A DNA stretch of 64,000 nucleotides from Metallyticus violacea (taxonomy: Eukaryota; Arthropoda; Insecta; Mantodea; Metallyticidae): the NCBI GenBank assembly GCA_030762175.1, contig CM060833.1, forward strand, positions 5,484,001-5,548,000. The letters are read 5' to 3'. The position numbers and the translations under genes are program-made. Shown here in pieces: positions 45,097-56,958 of this stretch. How positions within the stretch are numbered: position 1 is the stretch's first letter; the number at the start of each line of letters is the position of its first letter. The notes beneath the pieces are model-generated. The model was not told where the DNA came from. It did not search any database and saw only the letters and a program-made list of their open reading frames with translations.

Positions 45097-46133
45097 CGAG
45101 TATTGTTTAGTAAAGAATTATAATAACCTGGTTTTGACAACATCCTCATAATTTTAATGATATTTCTCAAAGTGGTCCCCGTTGGATGCAATGCACCTGC
45201 CCTAGACCTTCAAAGACATACTGGAAACTATTTTTGCCTCAGAATTGCTCCTGCAGCCTTCACCACTGTCTCTGATTATGGACAAAAACATTTCGTGAAG
45301 GTGTTTCTTCAATTTGGGGAGGAAGGCATGTGGGGCTAAACTTGGCCTTTAGGGAGGATGAGAGATACTAGCTTCTTGCCTGTTGCATGTCCTACATCCT
45401 TGCAGAGTTTTCAGGATATCTCTACAGTATTGTCCAGTTACAGTTTTGTGTGCAGATACGACATGATGGTAAACAATTCCTTGAATACGGAAAAATAAGC
45501 TGAAACAGCCAGCTTTATGTATATTTTTTAATTATGGAGATATCCATACACAGTTTTGCTGTTCGCTCTCAGGATGGAAATGATGTAGCAAACTATCATC
45601 TGCAATGATTACGTTTAAAATAATCTCCGCACCTTCAACTACATGCGAACTTGTCTTGCAACCCACCGTTCACAAACACGTCTCATATGCAACTTTTCGG
45701 TTACCAACGTGTGGGTTGCACCCGATGAAATTTTCAGAATTTCTCAAAGTGTTCTTAATGTTGTTCGAGGATCCTCTCTCACAATGACAATAATATTAAT
45801 GTTTTCTTCCTTCCGCTAGAGCACAACTAGAGGGCTGGGTCCGCCTTTCTTTCAAATTGATTCTTTAAACATTTTAAACCATCTTCAAGCTGTGTTACCG
45901 GGAAGAACAAACTGCCCATAGGCCTCAGCTGAAGCTTTGTTGGGACGAAAACAGAATTTCAGAGCAGCACGTTGTTCGTCACATGTGACCTCCATTTTGC
46001 TGTGGGCTGTACTGAACATGTTTCAACTTGCGCAGCTCTCACCGGCGGGAACCGTAAGTTACAACACGTACACATTATACATGAAATTATGCCTGTAAAA
46101 TAATTATGATAATTCTTTATTGAAAGACCGTCG
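45097..46133 (-). mobile_element. Mariner M2 with both termini
   Basis: The left end CGAGTATTGTTTAGTAAAGAA follows TA (45095-45096). The right end TTTATTGAAAGACCGTCG precedes TA (46134-46135). The 1,037-bp element keeps its start codon region (ATGGAGGTCACATG on the minus strand near 46000), but the transposase is broken throughout. On the minus strand the interior includes a first catalytic region near 45590. Confidence 0.8.
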
Positions 46134-46144
46134 TATTTTGCTTT

Positions 46145-46637
46145 CAAACTGATGTCTGGTAAGAAACGTGAGATTAACACGGCCGCTGTCATTATGAGAG
46201 AGGATCGTTGGATAACTTTAAAACACTTTCAGACACGTTGAACATTTTCAAGTTGGTAATTGAAAATTTGTACATGAGGCGTGTTTGTTCACGGTAAGAT
46301 AATGTTACAGAAAGTGTGGAATTTCTTTCAAAGATAAGCGATCACTGCTGACGAAATTAGGCTTCATCATTTCGATCCTTAGAACTAACAGCAAAACTTC
46401 ATCACCAATATAAAATAAACAATTAATATAAATAAAAATATAAAAAACTGGTTGCCTATGCTACATTTCTTTGTGTTAAGCTGAATGCTGCATCACGATA
46501 ATGCACGACCGAATATTGTTGCTGAACATCTCACAAAAATCCACATGAAGTGTGTCCTTCACCCTCCCTGTAGTCCAGATTTAGCCCCATGTGACAGATT
46601 CCTTTTCATCAAAATTAACAGGATCTGTATGACTTAT

Positions 46638-46671
<34 letters not shown>

Positions 46672-46686
46672 ACATGAGCCCTCGTG
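46145..46686 (+). mobile_element. Second M2, inverted against the first
   Basis: Begins inside the transposase (ATTAACACGGCCGCTGTCATTATG) and ends with GACATGAGCCCTCGTG before TA. The frame 46485-46630 reads LHHDNARPNIVAEHLTKIHMKCVLHPPCSPDLAPCD, with the second and third aspartates 31 residues apart instead of 34, so three residues are deleted. A run of about 31 T lies at 46640-46671. Confidence 0.8.
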
Positions 46687-47469
46687 TATATATTGCGCAT
46701 TACTGGAATGCACAAATTCTTTAGAGCTTCAAATAAATAAAAAAAAAGTTGGGTAATTCCACTCCCCCCCCCCCCCCCATCTGAAACTATAAAACAGGCA
46801 CTTCTGTATAAAATTCTTATTCATTTTGCTTTGAATACAAAGACGCTAACGCTAAACAGTTTTTCTTCGGTGGAACGTCCGTTGTGACGCTGTGCATGAT
46901 AATGACCCGATGTCCGTCACAGATTAGCCGTCCATTACTGGAAGCGAGCCGAATTCCTTCAGACAGGAATTTCTGGAACGTCCAGCCTTAGTAACTTTCC
47001 CCTCAGATGTTTCTACATTCTAAATGAGACTTTTGTTTGGAACCTGTCATAATGACCCTGTTTAGACGCATTGTTTTCCCTTGCGAATCTGTCAAGCTGT
47101 TTGAAGGTCAACGTCAAGGTGAATTCCTGCTGGGAATTCCGCATGACTTTTCCTCGTCCCTAAATGCAAGGGCAAATATCGACGTCTCATACAACTTGTT
47201 AATGGACAAACAGCTGGTGGTAGGCAGATTAATGTCATTCTGAACACATCGACTGAAAACTATTTATTTCCAGCTCACTCTTTCACAGAATATTAGTCCA
47301 TTTCAACATTGCTCCGTGTTTCTTCATCTGCTGGTGAAGGCAGTTAAATACTTGCCGTATACTTTTATTACTTTTACAAACCTTTCTGGAACCAAACAGT
47401 CACTACATAAATAAAATATATATTTTTTTAAAAAAAAAAAGATTTTATTCCTCAACATATTCTCATTTC
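46687..47469. other. No recognised gene
   Basis: C run at 46765-46779, otherwise no motif. Confidence 0.4.
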
Positions 47470-47650
47470 CAGAGCCCAGAAATTGCAAAATCTTTTTCTA
47501 CGTGGTGGATATATTTAAAGAGTCAGATAGAAATGAACATATTTCCGTACATTTGGGTCGGTAGTGTCAATTTTTTTTTTGCCTTGTTTCTTATTTTGGC
47601 TTTTATTGTAAAAGTTAAAACCTTTTTTGCCTGCTTTGGATCGTTATATA
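47470..47650 (+). mobile_element. hAT 5' end fragment
   Basis: Starts CAGAGCCCAGAAATTGC and shares TGGATATATTTAA, AGAAATGAAC and CCTGCTTTGGATCGTTA with the hAT element at 52565. The rest of the element is missing. Confidence 0.65.
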
Positions 47651-47780
47651 TATATATATGTATTGTTTCTGCCCATGCCTTTGGACTACATTAAACTTCA
47701 AAACTTCGTGACAAACAACGGGAGACTGTTTAAATTGGCTGGAAGGCGATGGTTTTAGTAACAAACTTCATTTTGGTATT

Positions 47781-48058
47781 TTTAATGGTGTTTTACGTCC
47801 GTTTTTGCTACTGAGGCACCACAGGCGGTGGACACTGATGATACACGAAATGAAATAATAAATTGGGAAAGGATTTTTTTAAGGAAGGAAACGTTCCAGG
47901 CCTAAGTTTAGGGTACATCCCCGGCATTTGCTATTTATGAGGACTGGGGAAAACCGGAAAAAAAAAGCCTCAGCCAGGTAGGACGGTCCTGGCGGAATTC
48001 GAACCCCAGACCTCCCGCTCACGAGTCTGTGCCTTAACGACGTCGGCCACCCATGGCG
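47781..48058 (-). mobile_element. SINE1
   Basis: Complete reverse copy with tail, body and head (CGTCGGCCACCCATGGCGG). Confidence 0.9.
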
Positions 48059-48146
48059 GGTTTTTTGGTGATGAATTAATGTTTCATTTAATTGGAAAAG
48101 TCAGTGAGCATATGGCATATGGGGGAGCAGAAAAGCCCCATTATTA

Positions 48147-48402
48147 CGTTGAGCATCTCAGGTCATCAGCGTCCCGTTCAACTCAGGGTTTGAAACGGCC
48201 GACAAATTTTGCTCAGAGGTCTCTTCTTTCAGGCTTGAGGTTCTTTATTTTGCGTAAATATACGACATGGGACCCACGACTTTACTTCCCTTCCGAAGGT
48301 AGGATTTTACGCCCGAAAAAATACATCGGTCTGAGCCGGGATCGAACCCCCGATCTTGGGTTTAGGAGGCAATTATGGTTACAACTACACCGCCAGGGCT
48401 CT
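48147..48402 (-). mobile_element. SINE2
   Basis: Reverse copy with the GTCATCAGCGTCCCGTTCAA and CGGCCGACAAATTTTGC blocks and a decayed tRNA-like head (GATCGAACCCCCGAT). Confidence 0.9.
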
Positions 48403-50134
48403 CCGTGAGGCATTTTCCTTATATGCTGAACTTCTAAGTAATGACTCCTTCCTCCCTTAGTAATTTTTAGATTGTCAAATGTTCTCATAGATAACGCACG
48501 CGTTTACCCATCTGTTTGCTATCTCTATTTCCTGGGAAATTTTATTTTTGACCGCCTGTTTCTAGGAAAAAGGGATCGGGGAAATTGTGGGAGGACAGAA
48601 CTTGCAATAACCAATGGACGTTGTCTGAAAGAGCACGAATCAGAGTCAGCCCGTACAACAATAAATATTAGGTGATATCCAATACGGAAGCCGGTTTCAG
48701 AATCATGTAGCATTAAAGTTCGCATAGGAGGAGATTAGGAATAGAAAATCAAATGTTAGGGCGCCCAGAAGGAAGTAAGAATTCGAAGTCAGTCAGTATG
48801 AGGTCGGGAAGCAACAAGTCCGTCAGTAAGGGAGCTCACGAGGAAACAGTTTGTTAGTGGAGGGCTCATAAGTTAAAGTTACAGAGTTACGAGGAAAAAG
48901 TTGGTTACAAGAAGAAGTCGTAAATAAGGAGGAAAATTTGCTTAGTTAACTGATAGCGTAGGCGGACAACGAAGAGTTGTCTAATAGTCAGGAGCTGAAA
49001 CTCAGGTCTCCGTGGACAGTCCGACCTATACTTGTGTGTTCTCCTCTGTGGCCAGTGTTCGAAACCTTCTCGTCTCGTTTGCGTTAATGGTCACAAAACA
49101 TCCAGTATAGCAAACCCTGAGATCCTAACGGGGTAACTACTAAGCGGTCAGCGGCATCCCCCATGCACACGGACACCCATGCGAAATACCCCTCCATAGC
49201 TAAATGACAGTAACAGGGCTGAGTTATCTGGATATGATCACAAAATGCCATAGCTAAATTAGGTGAGGCAATTTTTAAACCAGCATTTTACTCCCGTCTT
49301 GCTTGGTCACCCTTGCGATTTTTTTCCTCTGGGAAAGGGCCAAGTTTTTCTCCTTGCTCTACCTGCGATTGAAGGTGCGAACGAACGGAGGGGGTAAGGT
49401 GGTTACCGGCCACCTGACTGTTGGTTTTTATTGTAGCTTCCCCACTTCACTTAAGCGAAAGTGGAGACAAATGTTTACATTCCACAAATTTTCTGCTATC
49501 CATGTCTTTTAATTTAAATCTGTTGGTTTTGTTGCAGGGGCGAGGAGAGTGCCAGGGCAAGGTGGGCTAGCGCGGTGTGACAGTGGCTTGCGCATTATAA
49601 ACCTTTCTGCCCTGGCTTCGAGTATGAAAGCGAACCTCTAGAGGTGCTCGAATCTTTTGTGGGTGTTTTCTATCTAGAAACTCTGTCTACGACCGCGCAT
49701 CCTGAGCGTAAGCACAAATGTCCAGCCGCGAGCAAGGCTTAAATACTGAAGTATCCTCCTATCCAATCCAATGAAGGTGCGTGTCGAACAGTGGCGGCTT
49801 GTAACATAAAACGCTAGTGAGGATTTAAAGTTTAAAACCGTGTTCACTACTCACCTCATAGAATCAGTATAAAAATATTCTAACAAACACAAGTACACTA
49901 TTTAAACAACAGAAGGTTTATAAAGTAAAGACTACAACATTTTAACATAACATACAACTCATTATACAGCAGGTGTATAATAGGAAAATTTACATTTAAA
50001 AATTATACTGTCATCCTTACACATAATTAACTGTTTGCACGTCATTTTATGTAAACACGATAATGTACCCGGAATGACGCCATAGAAAGCAGAAGCTACA
50101 AATAGTAGTAACACTCCAATCGCTTTAATATAGC
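48403..50134. other. GC-richer segment, unassigned
   Basis: The part 48740-49140 is purine-rich with loose repeats of GTCAGTA and GAGGAAA. The part 49540-49720 has tRNA-like traces (GGTGGGCTAGCGCGGTG, then GGCTTCGAGTA). These could be retroelement leader sequence and another SINE head, but neither has a second copy here. The rest is featureless. Confidence 0.3.
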
Positions 50135-50420
50135 CGTCTGTCCTGGTGGTGTAGTGGTAACCATGCTTTCCTCCTAAACTCAAGATCGCGGGTTCAAACC
50201 CGGCCAGGATCGATGAATTTTTTCGGGTGTAAAAATCCTAAGTGTGGCTTCCTTCGGAAGGGAAGTAAAGCCGTGGGTCCCGTGTCGTACATTTGCGGCA
50301 CGATAAAGAACCTCAAGCCTGAAAAAAGAGGCCTCTGAGCAAAATTTATCGGCCGTTTCACGCCCTCAGTTGAATGGGACGCTGATGACCTGACCTGTTA
50401 AAAGAGCGTCCGTAAATAAA
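50135..50420 (+). mobile_element. SINE2, full length
   Basis: Forward copy: GGTGTAGTGGTAACC A-box, GGTTCAAACCC B-box, self-complementary CTTCCTTCGGAAGG, CGGCCGTTTCACGCCC, end AGCGTCCGTAAATAAA. No target duplication seen. Confidence 0.9.
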
Positions 50421-52255
50421 CCAAATCACCATCAGCAATGTCATTGATGTACAGCTTAAAAAGTAGTGGTATGAGTACTGAGCTCTGGGGCTAATGCACA
50501 GCAAACTGGCAATGCTCGCCGGCTCGCGCATCCTCCTGATTTCCTATGGAAGCGAGGCAAACACATTGCTGCCCACTGTCCGAATCTCAGTTTTAGGCTT
50601 TACTTGCTATCTCAGAACATAAACCTAACGTCTAATCTATCGCTATCGCAAGTGTGTCAAATTCTTTCTGACCTAATTAGGCTGTACCAGAGGATATAGG
50701 CTTAAGAATCATGTCAAAGCACAGCACTGTTAGAAAAAAAAATTACTTCAGCATTCAGAAACATTTTAAATTTGAGTTAATAATGAAAAACAACGAAATT
50801 AATAATGACATATATACTGTGTAAAATATTGGTACAAGTAACATCGAGCTCGCCACTCGAAACGTTACTGGTGAATGCTGAGGCGTGTATAAGAAGAAAT
50901 AGATTATCGCGTTGAAAAGGCGCATGCACGCTAAGCATTTTAATGCATGTAAAATGCCTTTCGAACTGTATTATTATACAAATAAACAACTGTCACTAAG
51001 TTTAGTGATTTTTCTAAAACCCCGTTCGGGAGCCCTCAGTAACACCTGTTAAGTGCATGTCACGTGGCGTGAAAAAACCTGCCGCGGTCGCAATTTAAAC
51101 GCGTTACTTTCACTTTAAGGATATTATATCAGCTCGCCATATTCTGTAAGTCGTGAAAGTGTAACCTTATGCCCTAAATAGAAGTTGTGTTGTTACATTC
51201 TGCTGTTTAAAATAGAAGTCTATTTGCTGATTGCGTTCATAAGCCATGTGACGTGATAAATAAGCCTCATTCAAACGGTGTCAAATTTTCCCCATAACAT
51301 ACACACAAGTACTATAATTACTCTCACCTGATTGCTGTTTCCCATCTCCAACCCGTTTGCTGAACTGCCGTTTCCATAGTTTCGCTGCTCTGTCACCATA
51401 ATTCGTCCCTCTTCCGACGCCGTTGTAGCCCGAATAAACACGCGCTCTTTCCTCCGTCTTTACGTCACACGAGGTAAAATCCAGTTATTCAATTACCTTC
51501 CAATTTCATCGCCAAGAAAATCCGCTTTCCACCTGGCAATTTGCTTCGCTGCCACGAACTTTCTTACAGCTTTAGAAGTACCGCCGTGAAGGTGCGTTTT
51601 ATTTCTTTTTAAGACGTTCGGAAAATATCGAACAGTTAGTTTTAGAAATCAGTGACGTTTAAGTACATGCTAAAAGTACAGTAGGTGTGCTTGCTGCATA
51701 GCCAGCGAGGAAGATGTTGAGGTTATGACATTAAAAGTCGTGACAGATACGAAAACACCGTGTCGCGGTCGTGGTGAATCAGCTTGCAAGCACAAACTGC
51801 CGCCAATGTAGTAAGCCATGATCCAACTCGAGCGGCTATCCCCTCCAGTTTGAGTGGGGGAGTTGTGAGCGTAACCAACACCCTCCCTTTCTGCCTGAAG
51901 GGGAAAATCTCGTTCACCTCGGTAGAGTTGCTTCATTCACTTGCAGATCGCTACACTGCCGAGGGAGCGATCTTTTCTACAGGAATACTTCAAAATCCGT
52001 GTTCTTTATGACTAGGAGGAGCCAAATATAAAGTGGCATCCCCCCCCCCTTGAATTTACGACTACCAGTCTGATAAGCTATTTGCTTAACAATGAAGGAA
52101 AGTTAACTTTAATACAATTTTTTGTTTTTCAGTATTATTTACCTTAATGTCAATACATTTATTCCAACCACACTGCAATGCAATTTTCCCCATGTCTTAA
52201 GTGGGTTTCCGGAAGATCTGTAAAATATTTCTCCCTAGCTGCAATCGTCTGTTGT
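50421..52255. other. No recognised gene
   Basis: Open frames up to 88 codons (51670-51936) overlap each other on both strands and show no family motif. C run at 52041-52049. Confidence 0.4.
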
Positions 52256-52543
52256 TTTATTTGATTTATTTAAAGACGCTCTTTAACATCTCTGTTCAAT
52301 GGTGTTCCATACAATTTAGGGTGTGCAAAAACTGATAAATATAGATATATCTCAGAGGCCTCTTCTTTCACGTTTAAAGTTCCTGTAGATGCTCTAATTT
52401 TTGTATGATACGGGACCAACGGCTTTACTTCTCTTCCGAAGAAAATCATGCCTAGAATTTTTACGCCCCCCCCCAAAAAAAACAGTCGAACCTGGCCGAG
52501 TATGAACCCGCGACTTATGTCTACCCGGCTGCACCGGTCTCCC
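52256..52543 (-). mobile_element. SINE2, diverged
   Basis: Reverse copy recognisable from GACGCTCTTTAACATCTC, CAGAGGCCTCTTCTTTCA and a head reading CCTGGCCGAGTATGAACCCGCG; the most diverged full-length SINE2 here. Confidence 0.8.
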
Positions 52544-52564
52544 ATCCAATGTATACGTAATAAT

Positions 52565-53674
52565 GAGCCCGGAAGTTAGGCAAAACGCCTTTTCTCTCCG
52601 AGTGGATATATTTAACAGTAAGGTAGAAATGAACTTGTTTCCTTATATTTGGAGTTGGTAGGGCCAGTTTTTATATTGCCTATTTTCCCCTCTTTGCCTT
52701 CTGTTGCCTCTTTTAACGTTTAAAACCGTATTTTTTAACCTGTTTTGAATCATTATGGCATTTTTTTCTGGAAGTATTTACAAATTTTAAATGGCATGTT
52801 CATCTCACAAAAATATCCATTAAGAATCTTGTCACACATTTATTTCTTTTCAAGCAGTCAAAAACTTTCTCCTCAACCCATTCACTTAAGCTCTTTAAAT
52901 AGCAGAATCTTCATTAGTGAAGGGAATGCATGATGCCCTAGGGTACACGAATATCAGGAAATAGAGAGGACGAGGAAGTATTGTAGTTTTGAATAGTTCT
53001 GGCGAATGACCTTGTATCAATCTGCGTGGGACTCTTCTAGGAAGTTTGTGGTGGGGGTAACTTCTCAGCTACATAAATGTAGCAAACAATTACAAGCGAG
53101 AAAGATGAGAGCGGTACAGCTGTGCAATAAACCGTTCCCTGCAAAGTGTTCATTACGGAAGTAAGCGAGATACTAACCTGATTCCCCTATAATCGCTTAA
53201 ACAGAAAATGTTTAAGAAACCATTGTGCATCTTTTGCTCATTTCCCAGGACTATTCAAAACTACTTCACTTTGTCTTGATCAACATTTCCATGATGTCCT
53301 GAAAGGTGAATGTTCTGTTGTAACTGTTATGAGTTCTTCCGAAATAACTTGTTTTAAATATGCTCCAATCACTTCAATGGAAGTAGAACGTTCTTTTTCC
53401 ATGATGAAAAATGTTCTCTCTGATAAGCGGCTGACTATGACAGTTGATACCTTGAAAAAACATTCTGTTGTTGTTTGTAGCCAAGAAAAGTTAAGTTTAA
53501 ATACTTTAATTATGTGATAAATTATCTTAAATACCCATTTTCATTAATAATGATTGATATTACTCTCTGTTTTCAGTTCTACTAAATGCCTATTTTAATT
53601 ATATTGCTGCCTATTTTAGTGTCTTTTTGCCTGCCTATTTTAACCAAAATAAATGCCTGATCATCCGGGCTCTG
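52565..53674 (+). mobile_element. hAT element, internally deleted
   Basis: The left end GAGCCCGGAAG and the right end CATCCGGGCTCTG form hAT-type termini (CAGAGCCCGG on the right). They are flanked by the 8-bp GTAATAAT (52557-52564) and GTAATGAT (53675-53682), one mismatch apart; 8 bp is the hAT duplication length. The left end has lost its outer CA. Repeated TGCCTATTTTA strings lie inside both ends. Confidence 0.75.
53329..53517 (+). pseudogene. hAT transposase C-terminal dimerisation domain
   Basis: The frame gives FKYAPITSMEVERSFSMMKN and VLSDKRLTMTVDTLKKHSVV, the signature of the hATC dimerisation region that ends hAT transposases. The ATG at 53329 is internal, not the true start. The sequence before it (53240-53328) still reads in parts as transposase, but the RNase-H-like catalytic domain and BED finger are gone. 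The domain is complete to its stop, and could still dimerise if expressed. Confidence 0.8.
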
Positions 53675-53683
53675 GTAATGATT

Positions 53684-54770
53684 AATTACATGGTCTTCCG
53701 TTTTTAACTCAAATTTAAAATATTTCTGAATGCTGACATACGAATTTATTGCTAAGAACGCGCTGCTTTGGCATTATTTTTACACCTGCATCCTTTGGTA
53801 CAGTTAAATGCTGTCAGAACGAATTTGGCTACACTTGAGAAAGCGATCTCTAAAATAACCCAAGACCTGCGGCTTAGTAGTTTCAAACTCTAGCACTAGA
53901 GCACCAAGGAAACGTAGACAAACAATAAAAAAATACACTGGATGTGTAACAAAATTCAGATATTTTTATTTTATAATACTCGAGGAACAATAAATAAAAT
54001 GATAAATATGACAAACATGTCGAATATCGAAGTACTGATTGTTGAAACTAAAACATTTATACGTACCAAGTATCGAACCAATTTGGTATCTACCCGTCTC
54101 TATTTAAAAATGGGGGGAAAAATCCTTCGCAAAGAAATGTCATTTGTATACTTTCGTATATTTTTAAGAATCTCTTTTTTGTAGGCTGTGTATTGCTGGG
54201 TCTATATTATGTATAGCCCCAGCTTCGCTATAATAAAGAAGCTCTGGGCTTCGAGCCTATATTTCCGTAAAGATGACTTTCTGTTCTCTGATGTGTGTTT
54301 ACCAAAGTTTTCATTACCCATCTGCAGTTTGGATAAGAAAGTCGTGAAATGAACTGAACAAAAAACAGACGGAGATGTAATAAAAATCAGACAAAGCTGC
54401 GAAAAGGAATGTCTAGTGGAAGTCGTAAAAACAGTTTTAACTTCGATTTTCTTTGCAAATGTGTTAAAAGCGAGTTTGTACGTATGTGTTTTAGGAAAGG
54501 GAAGATTACCCGTATAATGCCAGTTTTGTATGTAAACTAGACAAATATAAATCTGTTTAACAACTTGGCAACAAGGGAAAATTTATACTCTCTCTCTCTC
54601 TCTCTCCCTTTTCAGTTCTAGTGTAAAGAGGAGCGGAAATAAATGTAAGCCAGCGTGCCAACCTAGTAGAGTAATATAGTCCGATATATCACGGCTTGTA
54701 AGTGAAATACAGAAACAACGCTATCATTAAAGAATTAATTATTAATGAGCAAGGTTAATGTTGTGATATT
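53684..54770. other. No recognised gene
   Basis: (TC)n at 54587-54608. A lysine- and threonine-rich 80-codon frame at 53942-54184 is unplaced. Confidence 0.4.
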
Positions 54771-55269
54771 ATGTACAGTTAGTTAAAACTCCTGCACCAC
54801 CTCAATAACTTTTAAAGCAATTGGTTCAGCGACATGAAACTCGATATGTGGTTTTAGCCGTACTGAGAACTGAAAAATGATATTATTGACTTTTTTATAC
54901 TTCCGGTTCAACCGGAAGTAACTATAACTTTCTTCTTTTAAATGCAATACATAATATTTTTTTGAATTTTGCGGCAATGTTTATTAAGAACTTTCCAAAA
55001 AATACCGACACAAGATATCTCTGTACAAAATTATTATTTCTAAATAAAAAAAGTGTAGTGAATAATAAAATGTTCGTTCCTTAAAAGCAAGTTCAACGTC
55101 TAAATTCTGTGTTCAGACTGGTAGCCCTCAGTTGTTTGACATGTGACAGTCGATCATAGAAAACATTTAAGGAATGACTTAACCAGGCTTTAGGAATTAC
55201 TTGCATCGCTTCCATTATTCGATACTCCAGACGTTCAGTTGTTGGCTCTTTCTCGATAGACTACTGACT

Positions 55270-55520
55270 ACAAATGACCCCACTAAAAGAAGTCCAAAGG
55301 CGACAAATATGAGCAAGTTGTGGCCACTCTGTGTGACCTCTCCTACCAACCCATGGAAGTGGTGAAAAAAACATTTCGTTCATAGTGAGATGGAGCATCA
55401 TCTTGTTGATAATACATGTCATCATTGGGAGGCTCATGGGACAATCATATATGCGATAGCCGGTACTGTGTGATTTCTACGCAAATCCAAATATATGTTA
55501 TCGTTTAGTGTTTCTCAGAA

Positions 55521-55552
<32 letters not shown>

Positions 55553-55900
55553 AGAAATTTCCAATGATTTGATTAGATACTATACAGCCCAAACATAAAG
55601 TTTTTTGGAATATTCCGTGCAGTTCTCCTCCATCCACTGTGGATTTACGTCTGGCAATTGTCTGTTGCCAAATCCATTCAGGCAGAATGTGGCTGAAACT
55701 GAGAATATAATTTGTCTAAAAACTGGATTGTTGTTAACTTACAAAAGTGCATTCTTCTGTCGGGATCCTCGTCTGAAATTTCCTGCAACAGTTGTATTTT
55801 ATAAGGATGTTGCTTGACACCTTCAAAGATTTTCATCGAGGAACTTGATTTTAACAACAAATTTGTAGTAGGAACTGTTAGATTTTCTTGCACATGGGGA
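55270..55900 (-). pseudogene. M7 transposase catalytic region, broken
   Basis: Minus strand: PYKIQLLQEISDEDPDRRMHFC (55740-55820), then in another frame ATFCLNGFGNRQ (the first catalytic D of the expected FSDEATF is changed), PQWMEENCTEYSKKLYVWAV (55570-55640), QQDDAPSHYERN with the second catalytic aspartate (55390-55425), and LSPLDFF followed by stop and WGHL, with the third (55275-55305). The wide spacing between the second and third sites, larger than mariner's 34, fits the insect Tc1/mariner-like elements that end PLDFFLWG. Stops and shifts make it inactive. Confidence 0.75.
55517..55557. repeat. (GAA)n microsatellite
   Basis: About 13 GAA units with one GGA interruption, inside M7. Confidence 0.95.
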
Positions 55901-56175
55901 AAACATGCATTGAAGTATTCTCGCCAGTTTAACTTTTCCGGCGACCTGATCTTGTTAAGTCCTTTGGGCTTCCGGTTTAAGTCAATTTCTTTACATTCCT
56001 TGTCACTGTTGCATGTGGAATTGGATTGCGATTCGAATGCATATCATTAAATAAATTCGCCGCTTCTCGGCGAGATCGATGCTTGTCTCCATAGTCAACC
56101 ATAATTGAAATTAGAATTCTTTCCCTTTCGTTAAACATCAGAGAGAATTATTTAACACACTAGCTATCAGATTTA

Positions 56176-56469
56176 TGTCGGTCCTGGTGGTGTAGTGTAC
56201 TTGCCTTCTAAACCCAAGGTCGCGAGTTCGAACCCGGCCAGGATCGATGGATTTTTCGGGTGTAAAAATCCTAAGTATGGCTTCCTTCGGAAGGGAAGTA
56301 AAGCCGTGGGTCCCGTGTCGTACATTTACGGCACGATAAAGAACCTCAAGCCTGAAAGAAGAGACCTCTGAGCAAAATTTGTCGGCCGTTTCACGTCCTG
56401 AATTGAATGGGACGCTGATGACCTGAGATGTTAAAGAGCGTCCTTAAGTAAATAAATCAATCAATCAAT
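56176..56469 (+). mobile_element. SINE2 in M7 with 12-bp target duplication
   Basis: CTATCAGATTTA at 56164-56175 and 56470-56481 flanks it exactly. B-box AGTTCGAACCC, tail AAATAAATCAATCAATCAAT. Confidence 0.95.
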
Positions 56470-56767
56470 CTATCAGATTTAATCCCATTAATAAAACGTT
56501 TCTCTATTAATAAACATGGGTCCCTGGACATAAACTAGACAGTATTTGTGTTATTACTGTCAAAACACAAAAAACAGAAGAAGCGCTTTATTTGTCGTTA
56601 CACTTTTATTTTCTTTATTTAGCAACAACATATTTGAGCAGGAATATCTAATTTCAGTACTTTTTGAAAATCTCTTAATAAGCATTATTCGAAAATGCAA
56701 AAATATATGGACCATTTAAAATAAGAGGTAAGATTAACCGGAAGTAGAAAAATCTATAATATACTTG

Positions 56768-56935
56768 TAAGCAGGAGGTATGGGGTTCGATTCCTACCAA
56801 AATCCTTCTTTCTGGCAGGGTTTTTCCAGGTTTTCCTCGGTCCGTTAAACGGCATATCCTTAAGGTACCCTAAAAAACTTAGGCCTAGAACGCTTACTAC
56901 ATCAAAAAAAAAAAAAAAAAAAAAAAAAAGTTCTA
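56768..56935 (+). mobile_element. SINE1 fragment with poly(A)
   Basis: Contains GGGTTCGATTCC (B-box), GGTTTTTCCAGGTTTTCCTC and CTTAGGCCTAGAACG, then about 25 A at 56906-56930. The head and the distal third are missing. Confidence 0.75.
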
Positions 56936-56958
56936 GGTTTATTACGTTATATCATGTA

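Larger units (their letters stand above)
54776..56757 (-). mobile_element. Tc1/mariner-like element M7, copy 1
   Basis: The left end CAGTTAGTTAAAACTCC follows TA; the right end is truncated by a SINE1 fragment. Inverted repeats of close to 200 bp contain CTTCCGGTTCAACCGGAAG (54900-54918), matched near 56731-56745. Removing the SINE2 at 56176-56469 leaves about 1.69 kb. Copy 2 lies at 63130-63990 in the opposite orientation. Confidence 0.75.

Noticed and set aside
50139..50212. tRNA gene suggested by A-box, B-box and acceptor stem
   Set aside because: The same tRNA-like block heads the other full SINE2 copies and is always followed by the same 200-bp body, so it is a SINE head. The same holds for SINE1 heads.
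51670..51936. 88-codon ORF with several overlapping frames on both strands
   Set aside because: All three frames are open because of GC-richer composition; none shows a family motif.
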